A DNA stretch of 51,538 nucleotides, from NCBI GenBank assembly GCA_028291545.1, contig JAQGHR010000038.1, positions 1-51,538 of the forward strand, written 5' to 3'. The position numbers were made by a program, and so were the translations under genes. Source of the DNA: Planctomycetota bacterium. GTDB taxonomy: Bacteria > Planctomycetota > Planctomycetia > Isosphaerales > Isosphaeraceae. The notes beneath the pieces are model-generated. The model was given only the letters and a program-made list of their open reading frames with translations, was not told the DNA's origin and searched no databases. Positions 43,701 through 51,538 of this stretch are shown in pieces; position 1 is the stretch's first letter, and each line of letters begins with the position of its first letter.

Positions 43701-46700
43701 ATCCGGCCCGCCGTGCCCGAGTCCCGGGTCATCCTGGGTGAATCCCGCACGTCCGCCCAGGGCGACGTTCACGTCGGCCCCGGCCACCTCCAGGCCGTTG
43801 ATCGTGAGGGTCGGCTTGTCCGTCGAGCCGGCGTCTTGCCAGTAGTTATCGGCAAATGTGACGTTGCTCCAGACCGTGACGACGGGATCGTGGAGGTCGC
43901 CATACCCGAGGCTGAAGTCGGGATTCAGCTTGCCGGAATTGACGGCCTCGACCAGGCTGGGGATCAGGGCCTTGCCGCCGGGCGTATGGCTCAGGATCTG
44001 GGCAAGGAAGCTCAACGGGACATTCAGCGATCCCTGGGCCGAGAGCGGGGCATCGAGCGAGGTCATCTGCAAGTCGGGGAACGTGCCCGGGAAGGATGTC
44101 CCCAATCGCTGGGCGATCTCGCTGTTGACCGAGGCGCCTCGATCCAGGCCGATCAGATGGAGCGGCGAGGCGAAGAGCTTGCCTCCGAGGCTCCTGTCCA
44201 GTTGCACGAGGTCGGCGAACAGGGCGTCGGCCGCGGCTTCGGCGAAGCCCGAGTCGTTGATCGAGGCATCGACCGACCAGTTGGCGACCAGCACGACGGG
44301 ATGACCCGCCGAGCCCGCCAGGGTGGCGCCCGGGTTGCTCGGATCGGGCAACCAGTCGCCGGTCGCCGGGTCGTTCCGGAAGACGAAGCCCTTGCTCGTG
44401 CCGGCGATCGTCCGGGCCAGGTCGAGCGTCTCGCCGTCGTAGATCGAGGCGAGGTACGGGATCGGCATGCCCGGCGTGAGCAGGGTCACGCTGGTGAATT
44501 GCTGCGGAGCTTTGGCGGGCGTGGGTGCGGTCAGGAAGTTGCTCGACCGCTCCTCGATCCCTCCGCCGGTGTTTCGCCCGATGATGCCCCAGAAATACGC
44601 CTGGCCGGCGGTCAGTTTCAGGGATGTCGGCAGCTTAAAGACGTAGTCCGAGGGGTTCGCGGTGTCGATCAACGTGCCATCCGGATTCCGGTTCCACACC
44701 CCGGGCAGGCCGTTCACGATCCGGTTCGCATTTAGATCCGCCTTTGGGTCGGAATCCTCTGGGAAGAGGCCCGAGCCCCGGGGAAGCACGCTCAGGTAGA
44801 GCTTTGCTTCTGCGAGCTTCTTGCCGTTCGTGTTCCAGAGGAAGGTCGGCGTGAGCGACGCGGTAGTCACCTGCAACGGCCCGACGAGCTTGAGGAAGTC
44901 GCTCTGAACGGCCAGCCCGGTCGGGTAGCCACCGACGGGAATCGGGGCGTTGGGATTCGTCTTGCCGTAGGCCTGATCGATTGGCGGCAACAGCTTATGG
45001 GGATCGTTGTTGGGCACGCCGAACACGGTGTGCGTTTGGGGCTTGCCATTCCGCTTCATGATCGGCTGATTGTTCTCGTCGTAGTCGACCTGCTCGTAGG
45101 CCCGGAAATCGGCCTTCACGTCAATCAGAGGGCGGGCGTCGGGATTGATGTCGTCGATCGGCTCGTAGTTCAGCGGACCGCCATTACCGTCCGCGTCGCC
45201 GTTGATCTGTTGGGCCTGTCCGAGATCAAACGCCGTGGGGATGATCTCGCCTACCGGGCCGGGAGGTGTACCCTTGGCGTCGATCACGGCGAGCATCTGC
45301 CGGATGTCGTAGACCTGGACGATCCCCGCCGCTCGATAGGCCGCGTACAGATAGTTGCCGTCGGCCGAGAGGGACAGGGCGTCGGGATAACCGAACGGGA
45401 CCGGCCGGGTCGCGGCGATCAGGCGGCGATTCGGGCCGAATGGGTCGCGGATGATGCCGATATTGCCGCCGGTGGGCCGGCTCGTGCCCGTTGATTGGTC
45501 GGTCCAGGGTGCGGCCGGGTTGAAGGCCGGGCCGATCGCGGAGACGAAGGCATAGCTCAGGTCCGGAAGGATTACCAGGCTCTGCGCCGTGTGGACGCCG
45601 AAGGGGCTATCGGATTGGCCGAGGGCCAGAGGCGTATACGTCACCGTCCACGCAGTTCGGTCCGAGTTCGCGACGATCACGCCGGTCCCGAGCACGTCGC
45701 GGCTATTCGTGAAGGTCAGTCGCAGAGGGTCGGACGACGCGGTGATGCCTCGCGGCTCCTGGTCGATCGGGATCTCGCCGATCTGCTTCAAGTACTTCGT
45801 GGCGAAGAGCGGATCGTGAGCGTCCGAGTTCACGTCCACGACGAGGATGTGGCCGGGATCGCCCGGAGAGCCCGGACGGAATCGTGTCGAGGGCGCCGCC
45901 ACGTAGAGACGCTGGCCGTCGCTGTCGAGGGCAAGCTGTCGGAGGCCGTAACGTGCCGGTCCCACGCTGATCTGGGTGTACGAGTTGTAACGCGGCGAGC
46001 GGGGGTTGACGTCGATGACATAGATCACGCCCTCGTCGAACAGACCCGATGCGTACGAGACTCGATCGGCGACGTACGCGTAATTTCCCTTCGGATCGAT
46101 GACGATGGAATCCGGGTACGCCCCCTCCGGCAGGACGATCTCGTCGATGGCCGCCGGTGTGCTCGGATCAACGTCGATCTCGCGGAGTGCCAGGGCGTCG
46201 ATGACGGCGATGCGATTGGACAGGGCCAGGGTCACGTAGGCCCGCGTGTTGTCGGGTGTCAGCGCGATGGACGACGGTGCGCCATGGACGTTCGGATCGC
46301 CCAGGCCGATCCGGGCCACGATGGTATTGAACACCGGCGACTCCGGGTCGCCGTTGATGACCGCGACCTGGTCGGCATCGGCGAGCGTCGCGAAGACGTA
46401 GTGTCCGGAGACGTCGAGCTGGACGGGGTCGCTGGCCAGGAGTTTCTTGGCCCAACTCGGCTTCAGCGAGTTCGTCGAGCCCGCGACATACTGCGGGCGA
46501 ATCACCTGGACTTTGACGGTCCCGATCGCGAGGTCGCCCGGAATCGGGACGTGCAACTCGTTCGCCGTGCTGTTCGGAGAGGTCCTCGCAAACGCGACGG
46601 CGCCGTCCGGCCTCTGGAATTGAACCCGGAGCACGTCGTCCGGGCCGAGTGCCGGTGCTCCCACGGGATTGTTGACCGCGAAGCCGCTCCCCGTGATGAC

Positions 46701-49700
46701 AAGCTCCGGACCGGTGTCGGGAATCTGCAACGAGACTCCGGTGATCCGGGGCGGTGAGGCCGGCGTCGTGGAGCCTGCGGGCGCGGCGGGCAAGGTGAGC
46801 TTAATGGTATTCAGGCGGCCCGGCTCGATCGTCACATCGAACGGCGTGACCTGTGAAAGTCCCTCGGGTGTGGGCACGATCACCTGAAGCCTCTGAGAGC
46901 CGGCTATGAGGGGCATCGCCGCCGTCCCGAGAACCCCGCTGAGATCGCCGGCGGCAACCGAGGCGGAAAGGCCGCCCCCGAGTATGCTGAAACCGAGGTC
47001 CCCACCGATCGCGGAGAGGGCGAGCTGCACCTGCAAATGCACCTCGGCGAGGGCTTCTCTCGCACGCGCTTTGGACGCGATGTAATACCCACCTTGCATG
47101 ACGCCCGGATACGGAGGAGATGTGGTCCGGGCGACGCCGTCGGCATCGACCGTTCCGGTCTCCGCGACCTGCCAGTACATGTGAGGGGTTGCTGATCCGT
47201 CGTCCACCAGCCCGGCGTGGAGGAACCAGATCTGCGTGCCGACCGCGACGTCGGGGCCGACCGGGATCGAGAGTCGAAGCGGCAGGTTCGCATCCTTCGG
47301 CCCGACATCCAGGACGAATCCCGCGGCGAAATCCAGGCCGTTGGCGGTGGGCGTGGCCATCGGCAGGCTCGCTTCCGTGACCGGAGCGATGGAGACCGTC
47401 TGGTTGCCGGTCAGCGCACCCGGCGGGACTTCGACGAGAGAGCCGTCGGAGCCCTGAACCGCGCCTCCCTCGGGACCGACCAGGGTCGGGCCACTGTGGG
47501 GGATGGCTACCTTGATCGGGATCGTGGTCTCTGCCGGACCGTTGATGATCGTGACCGACGTTGTCCCCGGCGAGAGTGCAATTAGCCGCCCGTCGGGAGT
47601 GACGGTCAGAATCGACGTGTCGCCGACGACGTAAGTCGTGTCCGTCGAGGCCGCTTCCAGGTTGAGCGAGGTTGCGAGGCTGACATGCAGTTGGCGGTAA
47701 TCACCGACCGCTAGCGTGACAGCTTGCGGAGAGACGGTCAGACCGACGCTTGCCAGGAGAACGGTGTTGAAGGTCGCCTGGGTCCCGACGCGTACGACGG
47801 TCGCCGCCTGGAGCGATCCGCGAGCCATGTGGATCTCGGCATCGCCGGTGGAGAGGGCGTTCAATCGACCGTCGGCGGAGATGCTGGCAATCCCATTGGC
47901 CGAGGTCATGAACGCGACGTAGTTTCCCGGCAGGACGACACCGGCCTGGTCGGTGAAGTCGCCCACGGGCACGAGGACACGGGAATGGCCGGGATCGAGC
48001 TGCAAGACGCGAGCCTGGAAGTCCAACCTCACCAGGGCGGCGGCACTCACGGTCACCGAGACCGTTGCGATGGCCGAGGAACCGTAGCCGTCGTCCGCCT
48101 GGTAGCGAAACTGCGCCGGGCCGCTGTAGCCGGAATCGGGCAGGAAGCTCACGCTGGTTCCGCCGGGGCCGATCGTGGCACGCCCGTGAGTGCTATCGAC
48201 GACGTGGAAGTGGATCGGGTCGCCGTCGGGGTCTTGCGCCAGGGGGACCAGGCTGACGACCACGGGGACATCGACATGCGTGATCGCCGATGCCGGAGAG
48301 GCGGCGGGTGACTTGTTCGCCGCGAAGCCGTTATTCAGGCCCAGGAATTGAACGTCACTCGCGCCGAGGATTCCGTCGCGGTCCGCATCGGCGGCTAGAA
48401 GATAGCCCGCCTGTCCGGCCGTCTTGCCGAGCGCCGCGGCGAGCAGATTCGCATCGAGGGCGTCAACGCGACCGTCCTCGTTCACGTCTCCGGCGATGAA
48501 GAGGTGGAGCGAGTAGTCTCCCGAAGTCCCCGCGATTCCGGCCAGGTCCAGGCGCTCCAGTCCCGAGCGAAAGACGGCGAAGAGCGCGAAGGCACTGCCT
48601 CCGCTACGGCGTGAGACGATCGGAGTCAGGCCATCGAGGCGGGGAACGGCCGGCTGAAGGGACGACGCCGGCGCGGCATTGATCGCGATGCCGAGATAGA
48701 CGATTTGCGCCGAGGTGGAATCGATTTCCGACGTTCGCAGGCTGAACACGAAACGATCGGTCTCACCTGCGGCGATCATGCCCGGTCGGGTCGTACCGAC
48801 AAACTGACCGGAACTGCCGAGATCGCCCGCGATCGGCAGTAGCTCGGGCGTCGGGAGATACGCAATCGCGACCGATGCCCCGGCGTCCGGTGATACGACA
48901 AGGTTGAGGCGTCGCGATACCTGCGACTCGTACCCGTAACGACTTGATCGGCCCTCGCTGACACTGCGGGCCGCGAGTAATCGGCCGGAATCGTCGTAGC
49001 TGTAGAGGACCTGGCTGCCGTCGGTCGCGGTGATCGCGGTGAGGCGCCCGACGGCGTCATGGACGAACCCGACCGACTCACCTGTTGAGGCGGTGATCCC
49101 GGAGTCGCTGAAGATCAAGGTCTGGCCGCTCGGGAGGATCTCTGCTTCAACACCTCGGGCTGCGCTGAGTTGCAGCGTGGTCCCGTCGGGGCCGCTCAGC
49201 GTGTATTGCGGCCCGGTGAACAGCGGGTTTTCCGGGTTGTACGCACGGCCCGTCCTCAGGTCGTAAAGGCGATTGCCGACGAGGGAGAGTTTCGCCTCTG
49301 CCGAGCTTAACGTGTACTCGACTCCCGGGTCGGCCTGGAACGCGGGGCTCTGATACGTGACTCCGCCGACGGTATGAGCGATCGGCGTGAACGTGAAGCC
49401 AACGCGACGGCCGTCGGGGAGCGTCAGGTAGATGCGAGTGCCGATGCGGAAGGGGTTGAAGACGCCGACACGTTCGAGTCCGGTCGTCGGCACGTTCGTC
49501 TGGATCAACGTATCCCGATTCGCCAGCCTCCAGCCCAGCCCGAATTCGGCCTCGGTGGCCGAATTGAGCGAGTCGTACTGGCGGACGAGATCGATCGTCG
49601 TACTGCCGAGAACGACCGACAGGTCCGTCTCTTGCCGTTGATATTGGGCCATCTTGACCGAGGAATTCACTTCGACGACGCTTTCCGAGACGGTGGTCCT

Positions 49701-51538
49701 GGAGGATAGGTCCGTCGCCGTCAACCGGAGACGATAGAACCCGTTGGCCAGTGCGTTCGGGTCCAGAGTGGAGAGCATCCCGTCCAGGATGGATTGTGTG
49801 CCGGTGGCGAGCGTCGAGAAGGCGTTCGTGCCGAACGGGGCGACCTCCAGATTCCACACATCCAGATTCACGTCGCTGATCGTGCCATGGATCTCGATTG
49901 CCGAACCGATCGTGGCGGCGACCAACGCCGGATCCAGGGCCACGACGGGTGCCAGCAGGTCATTGGGATCGCGGACCTTGAGGTTGACGGATGCGACGGT
50001 CGAGTATCCGTCGGCGTCGGTCACGGTGGCCTCGATCGCGATTCTTCCGGGCACCGTCGGGGTATAGAGACCGCGTCCCAGGGCATCGATCGCGACCGAT
50101 TGCCCGCCGATCAAGAGCGAGGTGGATACGATTCCCGAGGGACTGCTGGCCAGGACATGCACGAGCACCGTCTGACCGGGGACGGCCGGCGCGTTGGGGG
50201 TCAGCTCGATCGAGACGGCGAGGGAAGGCGGTTGGAGCAAGGCGCGGATCGTGACGGCGCGATCGATGCTTGCCTCGCCGTCGGACACCGTGAATGTGAC
50301 CGTTCGGTCTCCAGCCTGGGCCGGGCCGGGTGTCCAGTGGAAGGCACCGGAGGTCGGGTCGAGTGTCGCGCCCTGGGGCAGATTCTGGGCCGAATAGATC
50401 AGCGAGGCCCCGAGGTCGGGGTCGCTCCCGCGAAGCTGGAAGTCCAGGCTCTGACCGAGCACCACCGCATGGTCGAAGACGGCGAGAGTCGGCGGTCGAT
50501 CGACGTTGTCGACGTGGAGGACGAGGGAGGCCACGGCAGCAAGGCCGCCCGGATCCTGGACCCGGATGCGAATCGGGTAGTCGCCGGCCTGATCGAAGCC
50601 GGGTGTCCAGGAGATCGAGCCAGTCTTCGCGTCCAGGGTCGCTCCAAAGGGCAGTGGATCGAGCGACGTAAAGATCAGGGGATCGCGATCGAGGTCATCG
50701 GCGAACACGGTGAACTTGAGTGGGACGCCTTCTCGGCCCAGGATTGTCGGAGGCGCGGACACGGTCGGGGCGTGGTTCGCGGAAGTGACCGTGACGTGAA
50801 CGGGCCGGGACGCCGAGCGGCTGCCGTCGGAGACGCTGAAGATGATGTTGCCGTAGCTGCCTGCCTGGCCCTCGCGAGGCGTCCAGACGAAGACGCCGGC
50901 TTTCGGGTCCAGCGTCGCGCCCTCGGGTAAGCCCGAGCCGGAGTAGGTCAGTGGATCTCCGTCCGCGTCTGCGGCCGACAGGGTGAGCGACAGTCGTCCG
51001 CCCACCACGATGACCTGAGCGGCGATCGAGTCGAGCGCCGGCGTCGAGTCGGATGAACGGGCCACGACGCGAATCGTCTTGGCATCCGCGAGAGATTGCG
51101 ACGGGTCGCCTTGGCCGTTGTCCTTGACCCGGAAGGTGACGCTGTGGCTCCCCGCGTCCGCCGGCGCCGGGGTCCAGGTGAAAACGGCCGTGCCGTAGGA
51201 GGCGCCGGGTGTGATCTTCGCGCCGGTCGGAAGGTCATCGGCACTGATGGAAAGCACGTCAAAGTCCGGGTCGGACGCATGAAGCGTGAAGGAGGTCGTT
51301 TCTCCGATCACGGCAACCCGGTCGCCGACGAATTCGAGCGTCGGGCCATCGTTGGGGGCGGTGACCGTGAGGATGAAGGATTCCTCGGCAGCGAGTATGG
51401 TACCTCGATTGCCATCGCCTCCATCCTGCACGCGAAGCGTGATCGGATAGATGCCGCGATCCCCTGTACCGGGTGCAAAATGCAGCGTGGCAGTGCCGTC
51501 GCCGTGGTCGGTGAAGGTCGCGAAGGCGGGGATCGGGA
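37713..51538 (-). CDS. Giant multidomain extracellular protein (5' end outside window)
   Basis: The frame is open from the window edge to TGA at 37713-37715, at least 4608 codons. Reading N to C by nucleotide position: four putative-Ig repeats (51340 to about 50200; SGSGLPEGATLDPKAGVFVW); Ig-like region; RHS/YD-like segment (about 49660-48900; VRQYDSLN, GRLTAITATDGSQVLYSYDD); dockerin-like pair (about 48495-48330; GDVNEDGRVDALDANLL, ADADRDGILGASDVQFL); cadherin-like module; BIG2-like domain (about 47760-47500); GPEGGAVQGSDGSLVEVPPG (ZU5-like, about 47480); IPT/TIG (about 46750); YVTN-type beta-propeller (about 46440-45290); hydrolase-like region (about 44500-43500, GLDRGAS); metalloprotease motif HELGHTFGLED (41204-41172); carbohydrate-binding-like domain (about 40760-40290); four cadherin-like (Big_9) repeats (about 40275-39120); PKD (about 39060-38770); Ig-like; and a C-terminal Ig-like end. 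Probably secreted and surface-associated. Confidence 0.9.
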   Translation of the reverse strand, partial: PIPAFATFTDHGDGTATLHFAPGTGDRGIYPITLRVQDGGDGNRGTILAAEESFILTVTAPNDGPTLEFVGDRVAVIGETTSFTLHASDPDFDVLSISADDLPTGAKITPGASYGTAVFTWTPAPADAGSHSVTFRVKDNGQGDPSQSLADAKTIRVVARSSDSTPALDSIAAQVIVVGGRLSLTLSAADADGDPLTYSGSGLPEGATLDPKAGVFVWTPREGQAGSYGNIIFSVSDGSRSASRPVHVTVTSANHAPTVSAPPTILGREGVPLKFTVFADDLDRDPLIFTSLDPLPFGATLDAKTGSISWTPGFDQAGDYPIRIRVQDPGGLAAVASLVLHVDNVDRPPTLAVFDHAVVLGQSLDFQLRGSDPDLGASLIYSAQNLPQGATLDPTSGAFHWTPGPAQAGDRTVTFTVSDGEASIDRAVTIRALLQPPSLAVSIELTPNAPAVPGQTVLVHVLASSPSGIVSTSLLIGGQSVAIDALGRGLYTPTVPGRIAIEATVTDADGYSTVASVNLKVRDPNDLLAPVVALDPALVAATIGSAIEIHGTISDVNLDVWNLEVAPFGTNAFSTLATGTQSILDGMLSTLDPNALANGFYRLRLTATDLSSRTTVSESVVEVNSSVKMAQYQRQETDLSVVLGSTTIDLVRQYDSLNSATEAEFGLGWRLANRDTLIQTNVPTTGLERVGVFNPFRIGTRIYLTLPDGRRVGFTFTPIAHTVGGVTYQSPAFQADPGVEYTLSSAEAKLSLVGNRLYDLRTGRAYNPENPLFTGPQYTLSGPDGTTLQLSAARGVEAEILPSGQTLIFSDSGITASTGESVGFVHDAVGRLTAITATDGSQVLYSYDDSGRLLAARSVSEGRSSRYGYESQVSRRLNLVVSPDAGASVAIAYLPTPELLPIAGDLGSSGQFVGTTRPGMIAAGETDRFVFSLRTSEIDSTSAQIVYLGIAINAAPASSLQPAVPRLDGLTPIVSRRSGGSAFALFAVFRSGLERLDLAGIAGTSGDYSLHLFIAGDVNEDGRVDALDANLLAAALGKTAGQAGYLLAADADRDGILGASDVQFLGLNNGFAANKSPAASPASAITHVDVPVVVSLVPLAQDPDGDPIHFHVVDSTHGRATIGPGGTSVSFLPDSGYSGPAQFRYQADDGYGSSAIATVSVTVSAAALVRLDFQARVLQLDPGHSRVLVPVGDFTDQAGVVLPGNYVAFMTSANGIASISADGRLNALSTGDAEIHMARGSLQAATVVRVGTQATFNTVLLASVGLTVSPQAVTLAVGDYRQLHVSLATSLNLEAASTDTTYVVGDTSILTVTPDGRLIALSPGTTSVTIINGPAETTIPIKVAIPHSGPTLVGPEGGAVQGSDGSLVEVPPGALTGNQTVSIAPVTEASLPMATPTANGLDFAAGFVLDVGPKDANLPLRLSIPVGPDVAVGTQIWFLHAGLVDDGSATPHMYWQVAETGTVDADGVARTTSPPYPGVMQGGYYIASKARAREALAEVHLQVQLALSAIGGDLGFSILGGGLSASVAAGDLSGVLGTAAMPLIAGSQRLQVIVPTPEGLSQVTPFDVTIEPGRLNTIKLTLPAAPAGSTTPASPPRITGVSLQIPDTGPELVITGSGFAVNNPVGAPALGPDDVLRVQFQRPDGAVAFARTSPNSTANELHVPIPGDLAIGTVKVQVIRPQYVAGSTNSLKPSWAKKLLASDPVQLDVSGHYVFATLADADQVAVINGDPESPVFNTIVARIGLGDPNVHGAPSSIALTPDNTRAYVTLALSNRIAVIDALALREIDVDPSTPAAIDEIVLPEGAYPDSIVIDPKGNYAYVADRVSYASGLFDEGVIYVIDVNPRSPRYNSYTQISVGPARYGLRQLALDSDGQRLYVAAPSTRFRPGSPGDPGHILVVDVNSDAHDPLFATKYLKQIGEIPIDQEPRGITASSDPLRLTFTNSRDVLGTGVIVANSDRTAWTVTYTPLALGQSDSPFGVHTAQSLVILPDLSYAFVSAIGPAFNPAAPWTDQSTGTSRPTGGNIGIIRDPFGPNRRLIAATRPVPFGYPDALSLSADGNYLYAAYRAAGIVQVYDIRQMLAVIDAKGTPPGPVGEIIPTAFDLGQAQQINGDADGNGGPLNYEPIDDINPDARPLIDVKADFRAYEQVDYDENNQPIMKRNGKPQTHTVFGVPNNDPHKLLPPIDQAYGKTNPNAPIPVGGYPTGLAVQSDFLKLVGPLQVTTASLTPTFLWNTNGKKLAEAKLYLSVLPRGSGLFPEDSDPKADLNANRIVNGLPGVWNRNPDGTLIDTANPSDYVFKLPTSLKLTAGQAYFWGIIGRNTGGGIEERSSNFLTAPTPAKAPQQFTSVTLLTPGMPIPYLASIYDGETLDLARTIAGTSKGFVFRNDPATGDWLPDPSNPGATLAGSAGHPVVLVANWSVDASINDSGFAEAAADALFADLVQLDRSLGGKLFASPLHLIGLDRGASVNSEIAQRLGTSFPGTFPDLQMTSLDAPLSAQGSLNVPLSFLAQILSHTPGGKALIPSLVEAVNSGKLNPDFSLGYGDLHDPVVTVWSNVTFADNYWQDAGSTDKPTLTINGLEVAGADVNVALGGRAGFTQDDPGLGHGGPDRRVLSWYAGTADLGLSQFPNSLADPNFAALQGAPEPIDRSQADKNLDPFGGNGIPWYWYGEAAKPLPAGLNASYFTSNANPSEGVGEGWFYSVLGGGAADRPKSKVNRTAVSQDNTVVGKAEAAVPSVFNGRFDAGTRPLQARFPAPLDVSRPSNEEIPGWSFHGGSTADNLGESLVGLIATADAVAAFPAIGAIANLSSFEVTPGFSRVDVLLDLAGIGPSYDEATLTTLTNLNASGKINHALQLGKTTTDPITGLITPERTEITHNRLVIPKDAGVFLFDLSVREADSNDQLHVVLNLDDPSTPGAVQRFDLGTTAVSSKSNGFTPIELAVPPEARGRVGTLTVSLSAPGLVNKLDSVVWVDNLRFSHKITAVEGETVVLPLLVGDSLGVAFAKPQTFSAPAAGQGDSTITILVDGPLADFMKKTKDSDLDLATQTITLAAGSGKTARFDAIARPYAELLAGLDSSGKSLFGPKNMTRDRLYGSKITIIRSDSDGNTSETITTSTYYLYRWVDVVDAAQAVNQTGKTAVFLNTFADGPGGFVREKDIDVSLPISSPTAFSGQNADEFQYGPSVQADTTAVWTFDPSVPAIPSALSNPITRKKDTATISIDGLTIGTLDVSGRATPRTVIDLKEVDFKNELKRVIAALQSRPTGDPDGSLTWYYTIDSGAEYIASEKFVDMVKNYLPGKTFDVNDEYKDVLNPQYDALVAAVKQDYNLTIVGPYNAFDFKSVDAEVVSSWGDIAAGQFGVADYDVNDHDDSALHTEEQLRKYLVSPNLSQAALQYALADALNPNRRNKAAFAISPMIEWDSVEARGFPAANFGEFLADTVSHELGHTFGLEDAYLKVNMPGTKLGYTVKDVYPNDIMASGTGYSPNLTFGTDNTQLLQAAMGLESQSDLPLTAALLTYRQDINTVNSPLGLQDTGTAPNADVTAFNAWRFAPNPPILPPAAPSLKPALPDAVKAAHTGLLNGDFSVGDPLNPNYGWTVYGAGSIAGGMAMLGENSSELTEFSQTFVIPQGTTTLQFTLPQFNLKSNGPNSPPDAFEIALLDSKTKTSLVGTALGLGQTDAFLNVQQTGEVYAGAQVGIVAQGGSRMVTADLRGVPAGTTATLYFDLLGFGSATSTVGLTNVSITGVASPQNHPPVAIDDAFSLTQGMVLNVGVNQGVMANDSDADGDALTARVVSAPTHGTLQLHPDGSFVYTPAPGFHGADEFSYAANDGTVDGNTARVTLSVAAVNTAPLGVDDHYAVNQRGVLALSRIQGVLANDSDVDGDPITARLVSGPSHGSLQLSADGSFRYIPDPAFHGTDRFSYVPNDGTSDGYPRIVSIDVALVNSAPVGVAEGYSTSQATALDVASNQGVLANDTDPEHDALTALLVSGPSHGTLLLHGDGSFTYTPDPGFHGTDGFTYRPKDGSIDGNTAQVTVSVAAVNAPPFGIDDRYETRQGDSLSVLAAQGVLVNDTDPEGDSLSAMLVNGPAHGTLQLRSVGSFVYTPDAGFHGTDRFTYRPNDGSLDGNAAAVTINVQEPVALPPISPSSLPVTTVEGRAFTNVCVASFVDPNPSPSIDDHQATIDWGDGSGTSLGTIAQPGGDGSPFVVSGSHTYPDAKVNGGPGRFTITVRITSRAIPDLVITSTATVADVPISLSGRLDPGSDSGRSNSDGITNVNHPVFSGESEPGSTVRLYESSAGTSTSNLIGQTVTDALGHWSITSARLSDGSHTITAQATDGAGASTAIATMLPNASQGSLVIDTQGPRIVDARFARLTGQVFLTLDDLGAGLDTATLFDASNYALLAEAHRFGSPNTSISRIAAPVGQTHASAAGISSQALAITMNHGKLLPGGIYAFTAQASDPAHPGGLRDLAGNALDGEFNGLFPSGDGLAGGTFATQFASFHKLAFAPQPIVGVTPAADLPGRIPLQKFFKGAVLKRLFNQYFAGVDSTNATLAHSKMIAAVGYGIRADSSSEKRPGHAAANHAVHDAALSTVHRQYLRKKRT
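39120..40275 (-). repeat. Four tandem cadherin-like (Big_9/VCBS-type) protein repeats
   Basis: Each unit is about 95 residues and contains GVxANDxDxDGD, then GPSHGTLQLxxDGSF, YTPDPGFHGTDxFxYxxNDG and a closing VTxSVAAVN linker. The four copies start PPVAIDDAF, APLGVDDHY, APVGVAEGY and PPFGIDDRY. The DNA copies are diverged but recognisable. Such repeats bind calcium and form extended adhesive stalks in other proteins. Confidence 0.85.

Noticed and set aside
1..51538. tRNA, rRNA, CRISPR, insertion sequence or prophage elements
   Set aside because: No T-loop-like GGTTCGAATCC context, no regular spacer-repeat array, and no transposase or phage protein among the readable frames.

Overview
The window comes from a high-GC bacterium, most likely a planctomycete of the Isosphaeraceae type (Singulisphaera/Paludisphaera/Aquisphaera relatives). 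Evidence: a secreted protein carrying the planctomycete-style N-terminal 'LEARQLMA' motif; a TIGR03067-type protein, a family known mainly from planctomycetes; a giant multidomain exoprotein with cadherin-like, PKD, RHS/YD and dockerin-like modules; and GldA/GldFG/DUF4340 transporter genes in the form usual for that phylum. No rRNA, tRNA, CRISPR array, transposase or phage gene was recognised.

Layout. 1-1972: tail of an unidentified gene, then an ABC-2 type permease. 1993-6396 (minus): a DNA-repair-like module of an XPB/RAD25-type helicase, a 74-residue protein, and a 754-residue protein of the XPB/Ssl2 N-terminal-like (Helicase_C_3) family; a 30-bp inverted repeat lies between the first two genes. 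7090-12213: a 1707-residue secreted beta-propeller/PKD protein with near-identical 612-bp tandem repeats. 12263-13063: DUF4239 membrane protein. 13210-19273: a cyanophycin locus, with cyanophycin synthetase (cphA) divergent from an ABC exporter plus a DUF1854 protein. 19433-21942: FAD-dependent oxidoreductase, ferredoxin and VOC protein. 22048-23771: ilvC and ilvN (branched-chain amino acids). 23890-25062: GT4 glycosyltransferase. 25364-30427: GldA ATPase, fused GldF-GldG permease and DUF4340 protein, one minus-strand operon.

30428-32430 is atypical. It holds an 80-bp tract of about 92% AT, a gene broken by a 47-bp tandem duplication, and a small secreted protein ending at a strong hairpin. 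32490-34916 (minus): cbiM-cbiQ-cbiO, a cobalt/nickel ECF uptake operon with overlapping genes. 35486-36427: NAD-dependent epimerase. 36539-37309: TIGR03067 protein. 37713 to the window end (minus): the 3' 13.8 kb of a giant exoprotein gene whose 5' end is outside the window.

The most interesting items are: (1) the cphA / ABC exporter / DUF1854 locus, pointing to cyanophycin storage with an associated membrane system of unknown role; (2) the giant exoprotein, which combines an intact metalloprotease zinc motif, a hydrolase-like region whose nucleophile position is Asp, an RHS/YD segment and a dockerin-like pair; (3) the stand-alone small protein resembling the C-terminal module of its operon neighbour; (4) a 32-bp non-coding motif occurring twice, upstream of unrelated genes; (5) the duplicated, frameshifted gene beside an extremely AT-rich tract. 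All functional statements are based on reading motifs by eye; no database search was run.
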